DNA from: an uncultured Chlorobiaceae bacterium
Lineage (GTDB): Bacteria > Bacteroidota > Chlorobiia > Chlorobiales > Chlorobiaceae
Reading direction: 5' to 3'
DNA: 51,040 bases
NCBI GenBank assembly: GCA_903824045.1
Contig: CAIJVD010000007.1
Location: forward strand, 1-51,040
Shown here: piece by piece, positions 25,207 to 35,612 of the stretch
How positions within the stretch are numbered: position 1 is the first letter of the stretch
How the letters are laid out: every line of letters begins with the position of its first letter
The notes under the pieces: model-generated
Seen by the model: the letters and a program-made list of their open reading frames with translations, nothing else
What the model was told of the DNA's origin: nothing
The model's database searches: none
Translations under genes and position numbers: made by a program

Positions 25207-25428
25207 ATGACACATCCAGAAGAACATGACACCGGTCTGCAAAAAAACTCCCTCTGCCCTATCTGCGGCAAGGAATTTACCTGCAGCCTCTCCTCATCAT
25301 GCTGGTGCGCTTCCAAAGCTGTTCCGGATCATGTGCGCGCCTATCTCTCGGAACGTTATGAAAACTGCATCTGCGGCCCCTGCCTCGACCTGCTGATCGA
25401 GAAGGCCGGAAGCGGCGAAAGCCCCTGA
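25207..25428 (+). CDS. Cysteine-rich CWC-family protein
   Basis: A 73-residue protein with eight cysteines: 17, 20, 26, 32, 34, 54, 56 and 59. LCPICGKEF and SSCWCASK match the CWC family (the C-W-C triplet at 32-34), and the second cluster CICGPC completes a metal-binding knuckle. Zinc binding is likely; the function is unknown. It starts 16 bp after glpK and is probably cotranscribed. Confidence 0.82.
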   Translation: MTHPEEHDTGLQKNSLCPICGKEFTCSLSSSCWCASKAVPDHVRAYLSERYENCICGPCLDLLIEKAGSGESP

Positions 25429-25513
25429 TTCGGGTGCCGTTATTAATTCAGTTGAATTGCAGTCGCGGCAGCTGTACATTGCCTCATTGCCACCGAAACA
25501 CTAAAACAGCGCC

Positions 25514-26329
25514 ATGCAAAAGGAAACGATCACCATACTCGGATGCGGCTGGCTTGGGCTGCCGCTTGCCGAGGCTTTACTGAAGGATGGATATGCCGTG
25601 AAAGGCTCCACCACGGCGGAGGAAAACATTGAACCGCTGCGCCAGGCGGGTATTGAGCCCTACCTGATTCGCCTCAATCCAGAGATGGAGGGAGAGGAGA
25701 TAACCGATTTTCTGCAGAGTGATGTTCTTGTCGTCAACATTCCGCCGGAGCGGAGGGAGGATATTGTCGAGTATCATATCGAGCAGTGTTCATCGCTGAT
25801 AGACGCTCTCGGACAGTCAACCGTGCGCTCTGTGCTCTTTGTCAGCTCGACCTCGGTCTACCCGCCGGTATGCCGTGAGGTTGTGGAGGAGGATGCCATT
25901 GACCCGGAGAGCCTTGCCGGACAGGCGCTGCTGCACGTCGAGGAGATGCTGATGCAGGAGAGCGGCTTTCAGACAACCGTTCTCCGCTTTGGAGGCCTTG
26001 TCGGCTACGACCGCAGCCCGGTGAACTATCTCGGCACCATGAAGGCCATTACCCACCCCGATCAGCCGATGAACCTGATCCACAGGGATGACTGCGTCAG
26101 GATCATTTCGGAGATCATCCGTCTCCGGCAGTGGGGCGAGGTGTTCAATGCCTCTGCGCCGGTTCATCCTTCCAGAAGGGCGTACTACGGACGGGCAGCT
26201 GAAGCCTCGGGGATTGAGCTCCCTTCCGTTGAAGAGTCGGGCGAAACAGCCCCATACAAGCTGGTGAACAGCGACAAGCTGATGAAGGCGCTGAACTACA
26301 GCTTTACGCATCCAGATCTGTCGTTATAG
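25514..26329 (+). CDS. NAD(P)-dependent epimerase/dehydratase-like protein (SDR, YeeZ type)
   Basis: A 271-residue atypical short-chain dehydrogenase. ILGCGWLGLPLAEALLKDGY (8-27) is the NAD(P)-binding loop. SSTSVYPP holds the family's serine region, while a canonical YxxxK pair is not evident. LRFGGLVGYDRSPVNYL and NLIHRDDCVRII are typical of the nucleoside-diphosphate-sugar epimerase branch. Its substrate is unknown. It lies 85 bp after the CWC gene and is convergent with the next gene (28 bp apart). Confidence 0.8.
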   Translation: MQKETITILGCGWLGLPLAEALLKDGYAVKGSTTAEENIEPLRQAGIEPYLIRLNPEMEGEEITDFLQSDVLVVNIPPERREDIVEYHIEQCSSLIDALGQSTVRSVLFVSSTSVYPPVCREVVEEDAIDPESLAGQALLHVEEMLMQESGFQTTVLRFGGLVGYDRSPVNYLGTMKAITHPDQPMNLIHRDDCVRIISEIIRLRQWGEVFNASAPVHPSRRAYYGRAAEASGIELPSVEESGETAPYKLVNSDKLMKALNYSFTHPDLSL

Positions 26330-26357
26330 CCCGAACCGGGAGCGTTTTTTGCGCTGC

Positions 26358-26828
26358 TTACAAAATGAATTCAAGATCGTATCCCTCTTTTGCTGCTCCA
26401 TCGACAAACTGCAGGAGGGATGCGAGAAATTCGAGAAAAGCGTCTGAATCAATCTTTCTCAGGTATGTTGCTCCGACCGGTTGATCCTGCCAGCCGAGCA
26501 GGATCAGCTCCTCCTTGCCGGGGGTTATGCGGTCTATCCCCTCGCGGATGATCTTCTGCATGGCGGCGAGGCTGCCCGAGGGGAGGAACGCTTCATCCCA
26601 GCTGTCGAGGCCGTTACCGCTTTCGGAGATGAAGGTGAGGGAGTTGAGCGCCTCCGTCATGCCGTAATGAAAGAGTGCCGCATAGTCGTGCGCGCTCAGC
26701 TCGAGTGTGGAGTAGGTTTTGTAGGTTTCATCCTGAAGCCTTACCCGGTTGATGCTGCCCGTTCGGTATATTGAGAGCTCCCGGTGCAGGGGGTTGCTGT
26801 CGTCTATAAGGATCTGCCGGACATTCAT
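26358..26828 (-). CDS. Hypothetical protein
   Basis: A 156-residue soluble acidic protein I do not recognise. It starts MNVRQILIDDSNPLHREL and contains SAHDYAALFHYGMTEALNSL and KEELILLGWQDQPVGATYL. It has no signal peptide, membrane segment or cysteine motif. It is a single gene between a convergent epimerase gene and the divergent clpC promoter. Its base composition matches the flanking core genes, which supports it as a resident gene. Confidence 0.7.
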   Translation of the reverse strand: MNVRQILIDDSNPLHRELSIYRTGSINRVRLQDETYKTYSTLELSAHDYAALFHYGMTEALNSLTFISESGNGLDSWDEAFLPSGSLAAMQKIIREGIDRITPGKEELILLGWQDQPVGATYLRKIDSDAFLEFLASLLQFVDGAAKEGYDLEFIL

Positions 26829-26887
26829 GGGCGAAAGGGAGTGAGGAGAACCTTTAACAGGGTGATGGAGTTTTGCATTATATGTAA

Positions 26888-26916
26888 TTGCTTTTAACTC
26901 GCTATCTTTATATAAT
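26888..26916 (+). promoter_or_regulatory. Predicted clpC promoter
   Basis: TTGCTT (26888-26893) and a consensus TATAAT (26911-26916) are separated by exactly 17 bp, 85 bp before the clpC ATG. No CtsR or heat-shock operator repeat could be seen around it. Confidence 0.65.
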
Positions 26917-27001
26917 TCTTTTTAGAGAGAGATTGTACCATCTGCATGTCAGGAGACGATGAAGCCGGGTACTAAAAAACAATTTTACCGATACATAACG
27001 A

Positions 27002-29545
<2,544 letters not shown>

Positions 29546-29572
29546 TCCAGACGATTGCGCAATCTTCATCAT

Positions 29573-29606
29573 AAAAAAAGCCCCCGGTTCGCCGAGGGCT
29601 TTTTTT
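29573..29606 (+). terminator. Rho-independent terminator after clpC
   Basis: AAAAAAAGCCC, CCGGTTCGCCGAG, then GGGCTTTTTTT: a GC-rich stem with an A tract before and a T tract after, so it can work in both directions. Confidence 0.88.
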
Positions 29607-29639
29607 ATGTCATTGCGTTCCTTGCAGGGTGCGCGGATG

Positions 29640-29752
29640 GGATGACGATTCCCATGGGTTGGCACCCATGGCTACCGACATGTCGCCGCTACGCGGCTGG
29701 GTGCGCGGCTGGGGAGGGGGCTCCTGAATGCCGTAGGCATGACCTGTTGGTA
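29640..29752. repeat. Intergenic palindrome-rich element
   Basis: It contains CCATGGGTTGGCACCCATGG (29652-29671, 8-bp stem), then GCCGCTACGCGGC and TGCCGTAGGCA, three hairpin-forming units in about 110 bp between the two terminators. It looks like an interspersed intergenic repeat. No second copy occurs in this window, so its repeat status is from recollection of similar sequences. Confidence 0.4.
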
Positions 29753-29757
29753 GCTCT

Positions 29758-29790
29758 AAAAAAAAGAGCCACCTTTCAGGGGCGGCTCTT
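29758..29790 (-). terminator. Rho-independent terminator after trpB2
   Basis: On the minus strand AGAGCCGCC and GGTGGCTCT form a stem around CCTGAAA and are followed by a run of eight T. It lies about 20 bp after the trpB2 stop codon. Confidence 0.88.
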
Positions 29791-29810
29791 CCAGACAGCA
29801 GTTTTTTTAT

Positions 29811-31184
29811 TCAGATCTGCGGGGCTTTCGGGTGATCCTTGACGGCCAGGAGCGAGCGCTGCAGGAGCTCTTCGGGCAGCGGGTAGTCGCTGAGTTTGCC
29901 GGAGAGGAAGGCGTCGTAGCCCTGGAGGTCCATAAGGCCGTGACCCGACCAGTTCATGAGAATGACCTTCTCCTTGCCCTCTTCCTTGGCCTTTTTTGCT
30001 TCGCGGATGGTCTGGGCGATCGCGTGCGAGGTCTCTGGCGCGGGGATGAAACCTTCGGTATGGGCGAAGAGCAGCGCGGCCTGGTAGCATTCGATCTGGC
30101 CGATTGACGTCGCATCAATCAGCCCGAGCTGCTTGACATGGCTGACGAGCGGGGACATGCCGTGGTAGCGCAGGCCGCCGGCATGGATGGCCGGGGGGAT
30201 GAAGCCGTGACCGAGGCTGTGCATGGGGAGCATCGGCGTCATTTTTGCCATATCGCCTGAATCATAGATGTAGGGTCCTCGGGTGAGGGTCGGGCAGGCT
30301 TCGGGTTCGGTTGCAATAATTTGAACATCCTTGCCATGAATCTTGTCGCAGATGAAGGGGAAGCTGATTCCGGCAAAGTTCGATCCTCCGCCTGCGCAGC
30401 CGATGACGATGTCGGGGTAGAGGCTGACCTTCTCGAGCTGCTTGCGGGCTTCGAGGCCGATGATGGTCTGGTGGAGCATGACGTGGTTGAGCACACTGCC
30501 GAGCGCGTAGCGGGTGTCGTCACGTTCAACTGCCTGCTCGATCGCTTCGCTGATGGCAATGGCCAGGCTTCCTGGAGTGTCGGGGGTTTCAGCGAGGATC
30601 TTTCGCCCGATGGCGGTCAGGTTGCTCGGGCTGGCAATGCACTCCGCTCCCCAGGTGTTCATCATGATCTTGCGGAAGGGCTTCTGGTCGAAACTGATGC
30701 GAACCATGAAGACCTTGCAGTCTATGCCGACAAGCTTGCAGCTCATGGCAAGCGCGCTGCCCCACTGACCGGCGCCGGTCTCGGTAATGAGGTGCTTGAT
30801 GCCGAACTGCTTGTTGTACCATGCCTGCGGGACGGCGGAATTGGGCTTGTGACTGCCGGCAGGAGAGACCCCTTCGTTTTTGTAGAAGATCTTGGCGGGT
30901 GTGCCGAGTGCGGCTTCAAGCCTCCTTGCGCGGTAGAGCGGCGATGGGCGCCAGAGTTTCAGGATGGCCTGTACCTCTTGGGGAATCTCTATCCATCGCT
31001 CGGTGCTTACCTCCTGTTCGATCAGGTTCATCGGAAAAACCTTTGCAAGGGCATCGGGTCCGATCGGTGTGCCGTCAGGGCCAACAGGGGGAGGCAGAGG
31101 TATGGGGAGATCGGCCTGGATGTTGTACCACTGACGGGGCATTTCGTCCTCGGTAAGCAGGATCTTCGTTGGTTCCGAACTCAT
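29811..31184 (-). CDS. trpB2: Tryptophan synthase beta-like protein TrpB2
   Basis: A PLP enzyme that condenses indole with serine to tryptophan. At 457 residues it is longer than standard TrpB (about 400) and has the TrpB2-type N-terminus (PRQWYNIQADLPIPLPPPVG). The PLP lysine lies in GSHKPNSAVPQAWYN. IGCAGGGSNFAGISFPF is the phosphate-binding glycine loop, and ITETGAGQWGSAL carries the E-T-G-A-G-Q substrate loop. It stands alone without trpA, as TrpB2 usually does, suggesting indole salvage or a second synthase. A terminator follows. Confidence 0.93.
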   Translation of the reverse strand: MSSEPTKILLTEDEMPRQWYNIQADLPIPLPPPVGPDGTPIGPDALAKVFPMNLIEQEVSTERWIEIPQEVQAILKLWRPSPLYRARRLEAALGTPAKIFYKNEGVSPAGSHKPNSAVPQAWYNKQFGIKHLITETGAGQWGSALAMSCKLVGIDCKVFMVRISFDQKPFRKIMMNTWGAECIASPSNLTAIGRKILAETPDTPGSLAIAISEAIEQAVERDDTRYALGSVLNHVMLHQTIIGLEARKQLEKVSLYPDIVIGCAGGGSNFAGISFPFICDKIHGKDVQIIATEPEACPTLTRGPYIYDSGDMAKMTPMLPMHSLGHGFIPPAIHAGGLRYHGMSPLVSHVKQLGLIDATSIGQIECYQAALLFAHTEGFIPAPETSHAIAQTIREAKKAKEEGKEKVILMNWSGHGLMDLQGYDAFLSGKLSDYPLPEELLQRSLLAVKDHPKAPQI

Positions 31185-31234
31185 GATGGTAAGGGTTTGT
31201 ATTTATGTAGTTGAGGATGAAATGATGCGAGATG

Positions 31235-31751
31235 TCAGGATCGTTCTTTTACCGAGTCAATGTATATCGTATCAGGGCAGATATCCTGCTTATGAGGCCA
31301 TACTACAGTGCCATTTGACACGGTGACCCGCCAGAAATAATTCATGTCCCTTAATTCCTGGAATATTCCAAAATCAAGAAGTCCGGAGCAGTCGAAGTAT
31401 CCTTTCTCTCCATTAGTAAAGAGGGTGGGCAGCTTGTAATTTTCAGTTGGAACAACTTCCGGAATTCGTGGATTCATGGCTCGCCACAAAGGTTCAATCT
31501 TGTATGGTTGCTGGCCGGATAAAGTGAGTTCCCAGTCAGCCAGAAGCTCATCCTTATGCAATTCGATCCAGGCTTGGAGAAGCTTCATTTTTGATTGGGG
31601 AATGTGACCGTCGAGAACTTCCCCATCAGGGATTGCAACTATTACTTCATCTGCTTGATAAGCTACATGTATTATGTGGAGTATGGTGTTGCTTGTTGTC
31701 CCTGAAGTACATATAGATAATGATTCCGTAGAACATCGATATTGACGGCAT
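31235..31751 (-). pseudogene. DUF4160-DUF2442 fusion protein, broken by a 1-bp frameshift
   Basis: From ATG 31751 (ribosome site AGGAGA) the protein starts MPSISMFYGIIIYMYFRDNK and QHHTPH, a DUF4160 start. One extra base near 31671-31675 (CATAATACATG for CATATACATG) then shifts the frame. In the next frame it continues IHVAYQADEVIVAIPDGEVL and QAWIELHKDELLADWEL (rest of DUF4160), followed by a DUF2442 domain (YKLPTLFTNGEKGYFDC, GTVVWPHKQDICPDTIYID). The two domains are usually separate neighbouring genes thought to behave like a toxin-antitoxin pair; fusion into one chain is notable. A 189-codon frame from 31804 covers the same DNA but has an unrelated N-terminus. A sequencing error at the break cannot be excluded. 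Confidence 0.75.
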
Positions 31752-31894
31752 AGTTCTCTCCTTTTGTCAGGCTTATATGAAGCCCCGAGGGCGTTGCACT
31801 CCAATCGATCGGCGGATTATATCCCGGAATGTTACAAAACCGGGCATGAAAAAGCAACATCGAGAGGAGTCGGGAAAGTATTGAAAAGCAGATG

Positions 31895-31983
31895 TGGTGC
31901 CGAAGGCGGGAATCGAACCCGCACGTCCATTGCTGAACACGGGATTTTAAGTCCCGGGCGTCTACCAATTCCGCCACTTCGGC
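31895..31983 (-). tRNA. tRNA-Leu (anticodon UAA)
   Basis: On the minus strand: acceptor GCCGAAG/CTTCGGC, long variable arm typical of class II tRNAs, anticodon stem CGGGA/TCCCG with loop CTTAAAA (anticodon TAA), and T arm GCGGGTTCGATTCCCGC. The CCA end is encoded (31895-31897). Confidence 0.95.
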
Positions 31984-32089
31984 CTGTCGCCTGCCTTGAC
32001 AGGCAAGCCAATTTACTATCTTCAAAGGGTTTCCCCAAAAAAAACCGGTCTGGGCGGGGGGCCATTTTTTCCTCGTTGCACGTGGGTCG

Positions 32090-33157
32090 TCAGGACGAGA
32101 AATGGTCATATCCCTTGATCGAGGAGAGGTCGATCTGCATCCCGTAGATATCCGAAAGACGGATCCCTTCCTCGGGGCCAGTGGTCTCTCCGATGATGGC
32201 TATGTCGCGGTTGTCGGCAATTGCGGCATGTTCCTCTTTCGGGATGGTAAAGAGGAGCTGATAGTCCTCTCCTCCCCGCAGGGCCCATGTTATGGCGTCA
32301 TCCTGCAGCTCATCGGCTATCGCTCGTGTTTCGGCGTGGATGGGGATTCGGCCTTCATGAATCAATGCCCCGGTGTTCGAGCGCCGGCAGAGGTGGTGAA
32401 GGTCGGAAGCGAGCCCGTCGGAGATGTCGATCATCGCACTTGGGAGAATATCGCCTTCACGGAAAAATCTTACGATATCGAGTCGGGCCGTGGGGAGCAG
32501 CTGGTTTTGAATGGCCAGGCTGTACTCCTTGAGGTCGGCCATGAGGCTTTTGCTGTAGGGCTCGTTGTTTTCGAAGTGCTCCACCATGATCTGTTTTTCG
32601 CGCATGAGGAGCTTCAGCCCGGCAGCGGCACCTCCGAGCGATCCGGTGACGCAGATGAGCTCTCCTGGTTTTGCACCGCTTCGCATGGTGACCCGCTCGG
32701 GGGATACCTCTCCGGTCATGGAGACCGATATGACCAGTCCCGAGCTGGATGCGGAGGTGTCGCCGCCGGCAATTGCCAGTCCGTACTCCACTGCGGCATG
32801 GCTCATGCCCCGATAGAGCTCCTCGACCATTTCGACGGAAAATGAAGCAGGAATGGCAATGGAGATGAGGGCGTAGCGCGGGATGGCGTTCATCGCGCAG
32901 ATGTCCGATACGTTGACGCTGATAGCCTTGCTTCCGAGATGTTTGAGTGGCGTCGTCAGGAGATCAAAATGGATTCGCTCCACAAGCATGTCTGTGGTCG
33001 AAACCTGGAGAAGCTTTCCGGATGTCTGGTAGATTGCGCAGTCGTCACCGATTCCTGAAAGCAGTTCCGGAACGGCTTTGAGGGTAGGCTCTGCAAGCTC
33101 GGCGATTCTGTCGATAAGGCCGAACTCCCCGATTCCCGATATGGCTTTATATGGCAT
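32090..33157 (-). CDS. thiL: Thiamine-monophosphate kinase
   Basis: It phosphorylates thiamine monophosphate to the active cofactor thiamine diphosphate. The 355-residue protein of the AIR synthase/PurM fold has LLSGIGDDCAIY and STTDMLVERIHFDL (Mg-ATP binding), GGDTSASSSGLVISVSMTGE and MIDISDGLASDLHHL. The start MPYKAISGIGEFGLIDRIAEL at 33157 is the family's usual beginning; the frame extends to 33229, but that part is atypical. It is divergent from ftsY with about 100 bp between the starts. Confidence 0.93.
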   Translation of the reverse strand: MPYKAISGIGEFGLIDRIAELAEPTLKAVPELLSGIGDDCAIYQTSGKLLQVSTTDMLVERIHFDLLTTPLKHLGSKAISVNVSDICAMNAIPRYALISIAIPASFSVEMVEELYRGMSHAAVEYGLAIAGGDTSASSSGLVISVSMTGEVSPERVTMRSGAKPGELICVTGSLGGAAAGLKLLMREKQIMVEHFENNEPYSKSLMADLKEYSLAIQNQLLPTARLDIVRFFREGDILPSAMIDISDGLASDLHHLCRRSNTGALIHEGRIPIHAETRAIADELQDDAITWALRGGEDYQLLFTIPKEEHAAIADNRDIAIIGETTGPEEGIRLSDIYGMQIDLSSIKGYDHFSS

Positions 33158-33259
33158 AATTTTGTGTAAATTGGTGTCCGGGCTGCGCTCCCTGCGAACT
33201 CTCGTTGCAGCGCGTCCGACTGATTTCAATCAACAACCAGAGACAATATCTCCTTTTTT

Positions 33260-34213
33260 ATGGGTTTTTTTGACAAGTTCAAATTATCAAGGCTGACTGA
33301 GGGGCTCGGCAAAACCCGTGAAACCCTTCGGGAAAAGCTCTCTGTCATTACCAAGGGCAAAACCGGGATCGATGACGACTTTCTCGAAGAGCTCGAGACG
33401 ATTCTGGTGGGAGCTGATGTCGGCGTTGAAACAACCCTCGGTATTGTTGATGCCATAACTGATCGGGCTAAAAACGAGACCTACAGCTCCGAAGCGGAGC
33501 TCAACGGAATGCTGATGGCGGTGATGCAGCAGATGCTGGCCGAAACAGGCCAGGATCATCCAGTGGATTTCCATGCGCAGCTTCCCGCCAAGCCCTATGT
33601 GATTCTGATAGTCGGCGTCAACGGTGCCGGCAAGACTACCAGTGTCGCCAAGCTGGCTCACAACTACGAACAGGCAGGTAAAAAAGTCATTATCGCCGCG
33701 GCCGACACCTTCAGGGCGGCGGCCTATGAACAGCTGAAGATATGGGCAGACAGGGCGGGAGTTCCGATCATAGGCCAGGGGCAGGGGGCCGATCCCGCTT
33801 CGGTTGTGTTTGATGCGGTCAGCTCTGCGGTCTCCCGAAATGCCGACGTTGTGCTGGTCGATACGGCTGGCCGACTGCACAATAAAAGCCATCTCATGGA
33901 GGAGCTCGCAAAGATCATGCGCGTGGCAAAAAAGAAGATCCCTGAGGCTCCCCACGAGGTTCTGCTGGTGCTTGATGGCACGACCGGCCAGAACGCCGTG
34001 CAGCAGGCCAGGGAGTTTACGAAGTTTGTCCATGTGACCGGCCTTGTGGTTACCAAGCTCGATGGCACTTCCAAGGGGGGAATCGTGCTCTCCATTTCGC
34101 GTGAACTCAATCTGCCGGTCAAATATATCGGTGTCGGTGAGAAAATCGACGATCTCCAGCTTTTCGACCGTTCAGCGTTTGTTGAGGCGCTGCTCGGCCG
34201 TGAGCCGAAATGA
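33260..34213 (+). CDS. ftsY: Signal recognition particle receptor FtsY
   Basis: The membrane-associated GTPase that docks SRP-bound ribosomes at the translocon. The 317-residue protein lacks the long acidic A domain of enterobacterial FtsY, as in many bacteria; its N-terminal amphipathic stretch (MGFFDKFKLSRLTEGLGKTR) resembles the membrane-targeting helix. The NG domain has GVNGAGKTT (119-127), AADTFRAAAYEQL, DTAGR, TKLDGTSKGG and GVGEKIDDLQLFD. Confidence 0.96.
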   Translation: MGFFDKFKLSRLTEGLGKTRETLREKLSVITKGKTGIDDDFLEELETILVGADVGVETTLGIVDAITDRAKNETYSSEAELNGMLMAVMQQMLAETGQDHPVDFHAQLPAKPYVILIVGVNGAGKTTSVAKLAHNYEQAGKKVIIAAADTFRAAAYEQLKIWADRAGVPIIGQGQGADPASVVFDAVSSAVSRNADVVLVDTAGRLHNKSHLMEELAKIMRVAKKKIPEAPHEVLLVLDGTTGQNAVQQAREFTKFVHVTGLVVTKLDGTSKGGIVLSISRELNLPVKYIGVGEKIDDLQLFDRSAFVEALLGREPK

Positions 34214-34216
34214 GGT

Positions 34217-34753
34217 TCACTCTGCAATCATTCCTGGAATCTTTTGCGCGAGCAGCTTCAGGATGCTTTTCTCGTCAGATATTCTGAGGATATGCGTGCT
34301 GTTTCTGGTATCCTGCGCGCCAAGGCGCGGCGCCAGGAGTGAGGATTCCTCAATCGACTCAAGAAGCTCCGAGAGTTGATTTTCCAGCCTTATGGGGCTT
34401 CGGATGAGGAGGATGTGGCTGATCTCCGCCTGAGGGAGGTCGAGCAGGTAGTCGATATGCCAGCGGACTTTTTTTGCCGGGGGCGCGGTCGTGTTTTCTG
34501 TGGCTATGCCTTCATTTTTCAGGATTTTCAGGAGGCCAACCCTTATGCTATGGGGAGCCCTGTCGTCCGAACGTGTCGCGTGCCGAAGCACTCTTGCCGC
34601 AAGCGAAGCGCCGTTTTTTGAAGTGCCGAGCGCAGAGCCTATATAAAGATAACTTCCTTCCGGTATCGTCAGGAACTCGCCCTTGCGGAACCTGCCGAAT
34701 GCCACTCTGGAGGGGGCTCCAACCCTTGTCAGGATGATGTATGAGCCCATGCG
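34217..34753 (-). CDS. DUF123 (GIY-YIG-like) protein
   Basis: A protein of the DUF123 family, a GIY-YIG-nuclease-like fold. MGSYIILTRV and IPEGSYLYIGSALG carry the paired YI/YIG motif. LAARVLRHATRSDDRAPHSI and KKVRWHIDYLLDL are further family blocks. The 178-residue form starts at ATG 34753; ATG 34786 would add 11 residues and neither start has a clear ribosome site. A second, divergent segment follows residue 115. The activity is untested in the family; a nucleic-acid role is assumed. It ends 3 bp from the convergent ftsY stop. Confidence 0.82.
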   Translation of the reverse strand, partial: RMGSYIILTRVGAPSRVAFGRFRKGEFLTIPEGSYLYIGSALGTSKNGASLAARVLRHATRSDDRAPHSIRVGLLKILKNEGIATENTTAPPAKKVRWHIDYLLDLPQAEISHILLIRSPIRLENQLSELLESIEESSLLAPRLGAQDTRNSTHILRISDEKSILKLLAQKIPGMIAE

Positions 34754-34916
34754 GTATTTATTGCCGAAAATGGTAAACTTGGTCAACGGGCGTTGTTTTT
34801 TGTTGATTTTGATGCAATATTAGCCTTCCCGGAGGGGTAAGTGAAAGCCGATGCGCTCAATTGAAAGATAAGTTTTTCAGCAGACTCAAGGGGCAACCGC
34901 AGAAAGGTTTCATCCC

Positions 34917-35573
34917 ATGAAAAAGCCGGACAGGATTCTGGAACTCAGGCGGCGCGAGATGGTAGAGGCGCTGGGGCGTTACGGCATTGTGAACCGGAGG
35001 GTGCTTGATGCTTTTCAGGATGTTCAGCGCCATCTTTTTTTTGCTGAAGGGAGTCGCGAGACCGCCTATGATGATTCGGCCTATCCGATAGGGTTCGGTC
35101 AAACCATTTCACAGCCCTATACGGTGGCTTATATGACGACGCTCCTGGTGGAACGTAGTCCAGCGGGCAAGGTGCTTGAAGTTGGTACAGGGTCGGGTTA
35201 TCAGGCAGCGATTCTTGATGCTCTTGGTTATTCGGTGATTACGGTTGAGCGGATTTACGAGCTCTATGAAAGGGCAAAAAAACTTTTTTTGCGGCTTGGT
35301 CTTGATATAGTTGTCCATTTTGGAGACGGTACGCTGGGGTGGAAGGAAGATGCCCCGTTTGACGGTATTATTGTCACCGCAGGTGCGCCCTCGGAGCCGG
35401 GGTCATTGCTGCGGCAGCTCGCCAATAATGGCTGCATGGTCATACCGATAGGCGACTTTGTTTCACAGCAGATGACGGTTTTTCGCAAAACCGGTGAAGA
35501 GTTGCAGCGAGAGGTGTTTCAGCATTTCTCCTTTGTGCCGCTTGTCGGCAAAGAGGGATGGGAAGGTAGTTGA
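34917..35573 (+). CDS. pcm: Protein-L-isoaspartate O-methyltransferase
   Basis: It repairs aged proteins by methylating isoaspartyl residues with AdoMet. The 218-residue protein has YPIGFGQTISQPYTVAYMT, the family's substrate and cofactor loop, and VLEVGTGSGYQAAILDAL (AdoMet motif I), then FDGIIVTAGAP. The length is normal. It is followed by a PpiD-like folding factor 39 bp downstream, so the pair forms a small protein-quality unit. Confidence 0.95.
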   Translation: MKKPDRILELRRREMVEALGRYGIVNRRVLDAFQDVQRHLFFAEGSRETAYDDSAYPIGFGQTISQPYTVAYMTTLLVERSPAGKVLEVGTGSGYQAAILDALGYSVITVERIYELYERAKKLFLRLGLDIVVHFGDGTLGWKEDAPFDGIIVTAGAPSEPGSLLRQLANNGCMVIPIGDFVSQQMTVFRKTGEELQREVFQHFSFVPLVGKEGWEGS

Positions 35574-35612
35574 CGCGATTTTTATAACAATATCTTAATG
35601 AAGGGATGAGCT

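Noticed and set aside
31672-32109. 145-codon minus-strand frame across tRNA-Leu
   Set aside because: It covers a complete tRNA and the true start of the DUF4160 gene in another frame.
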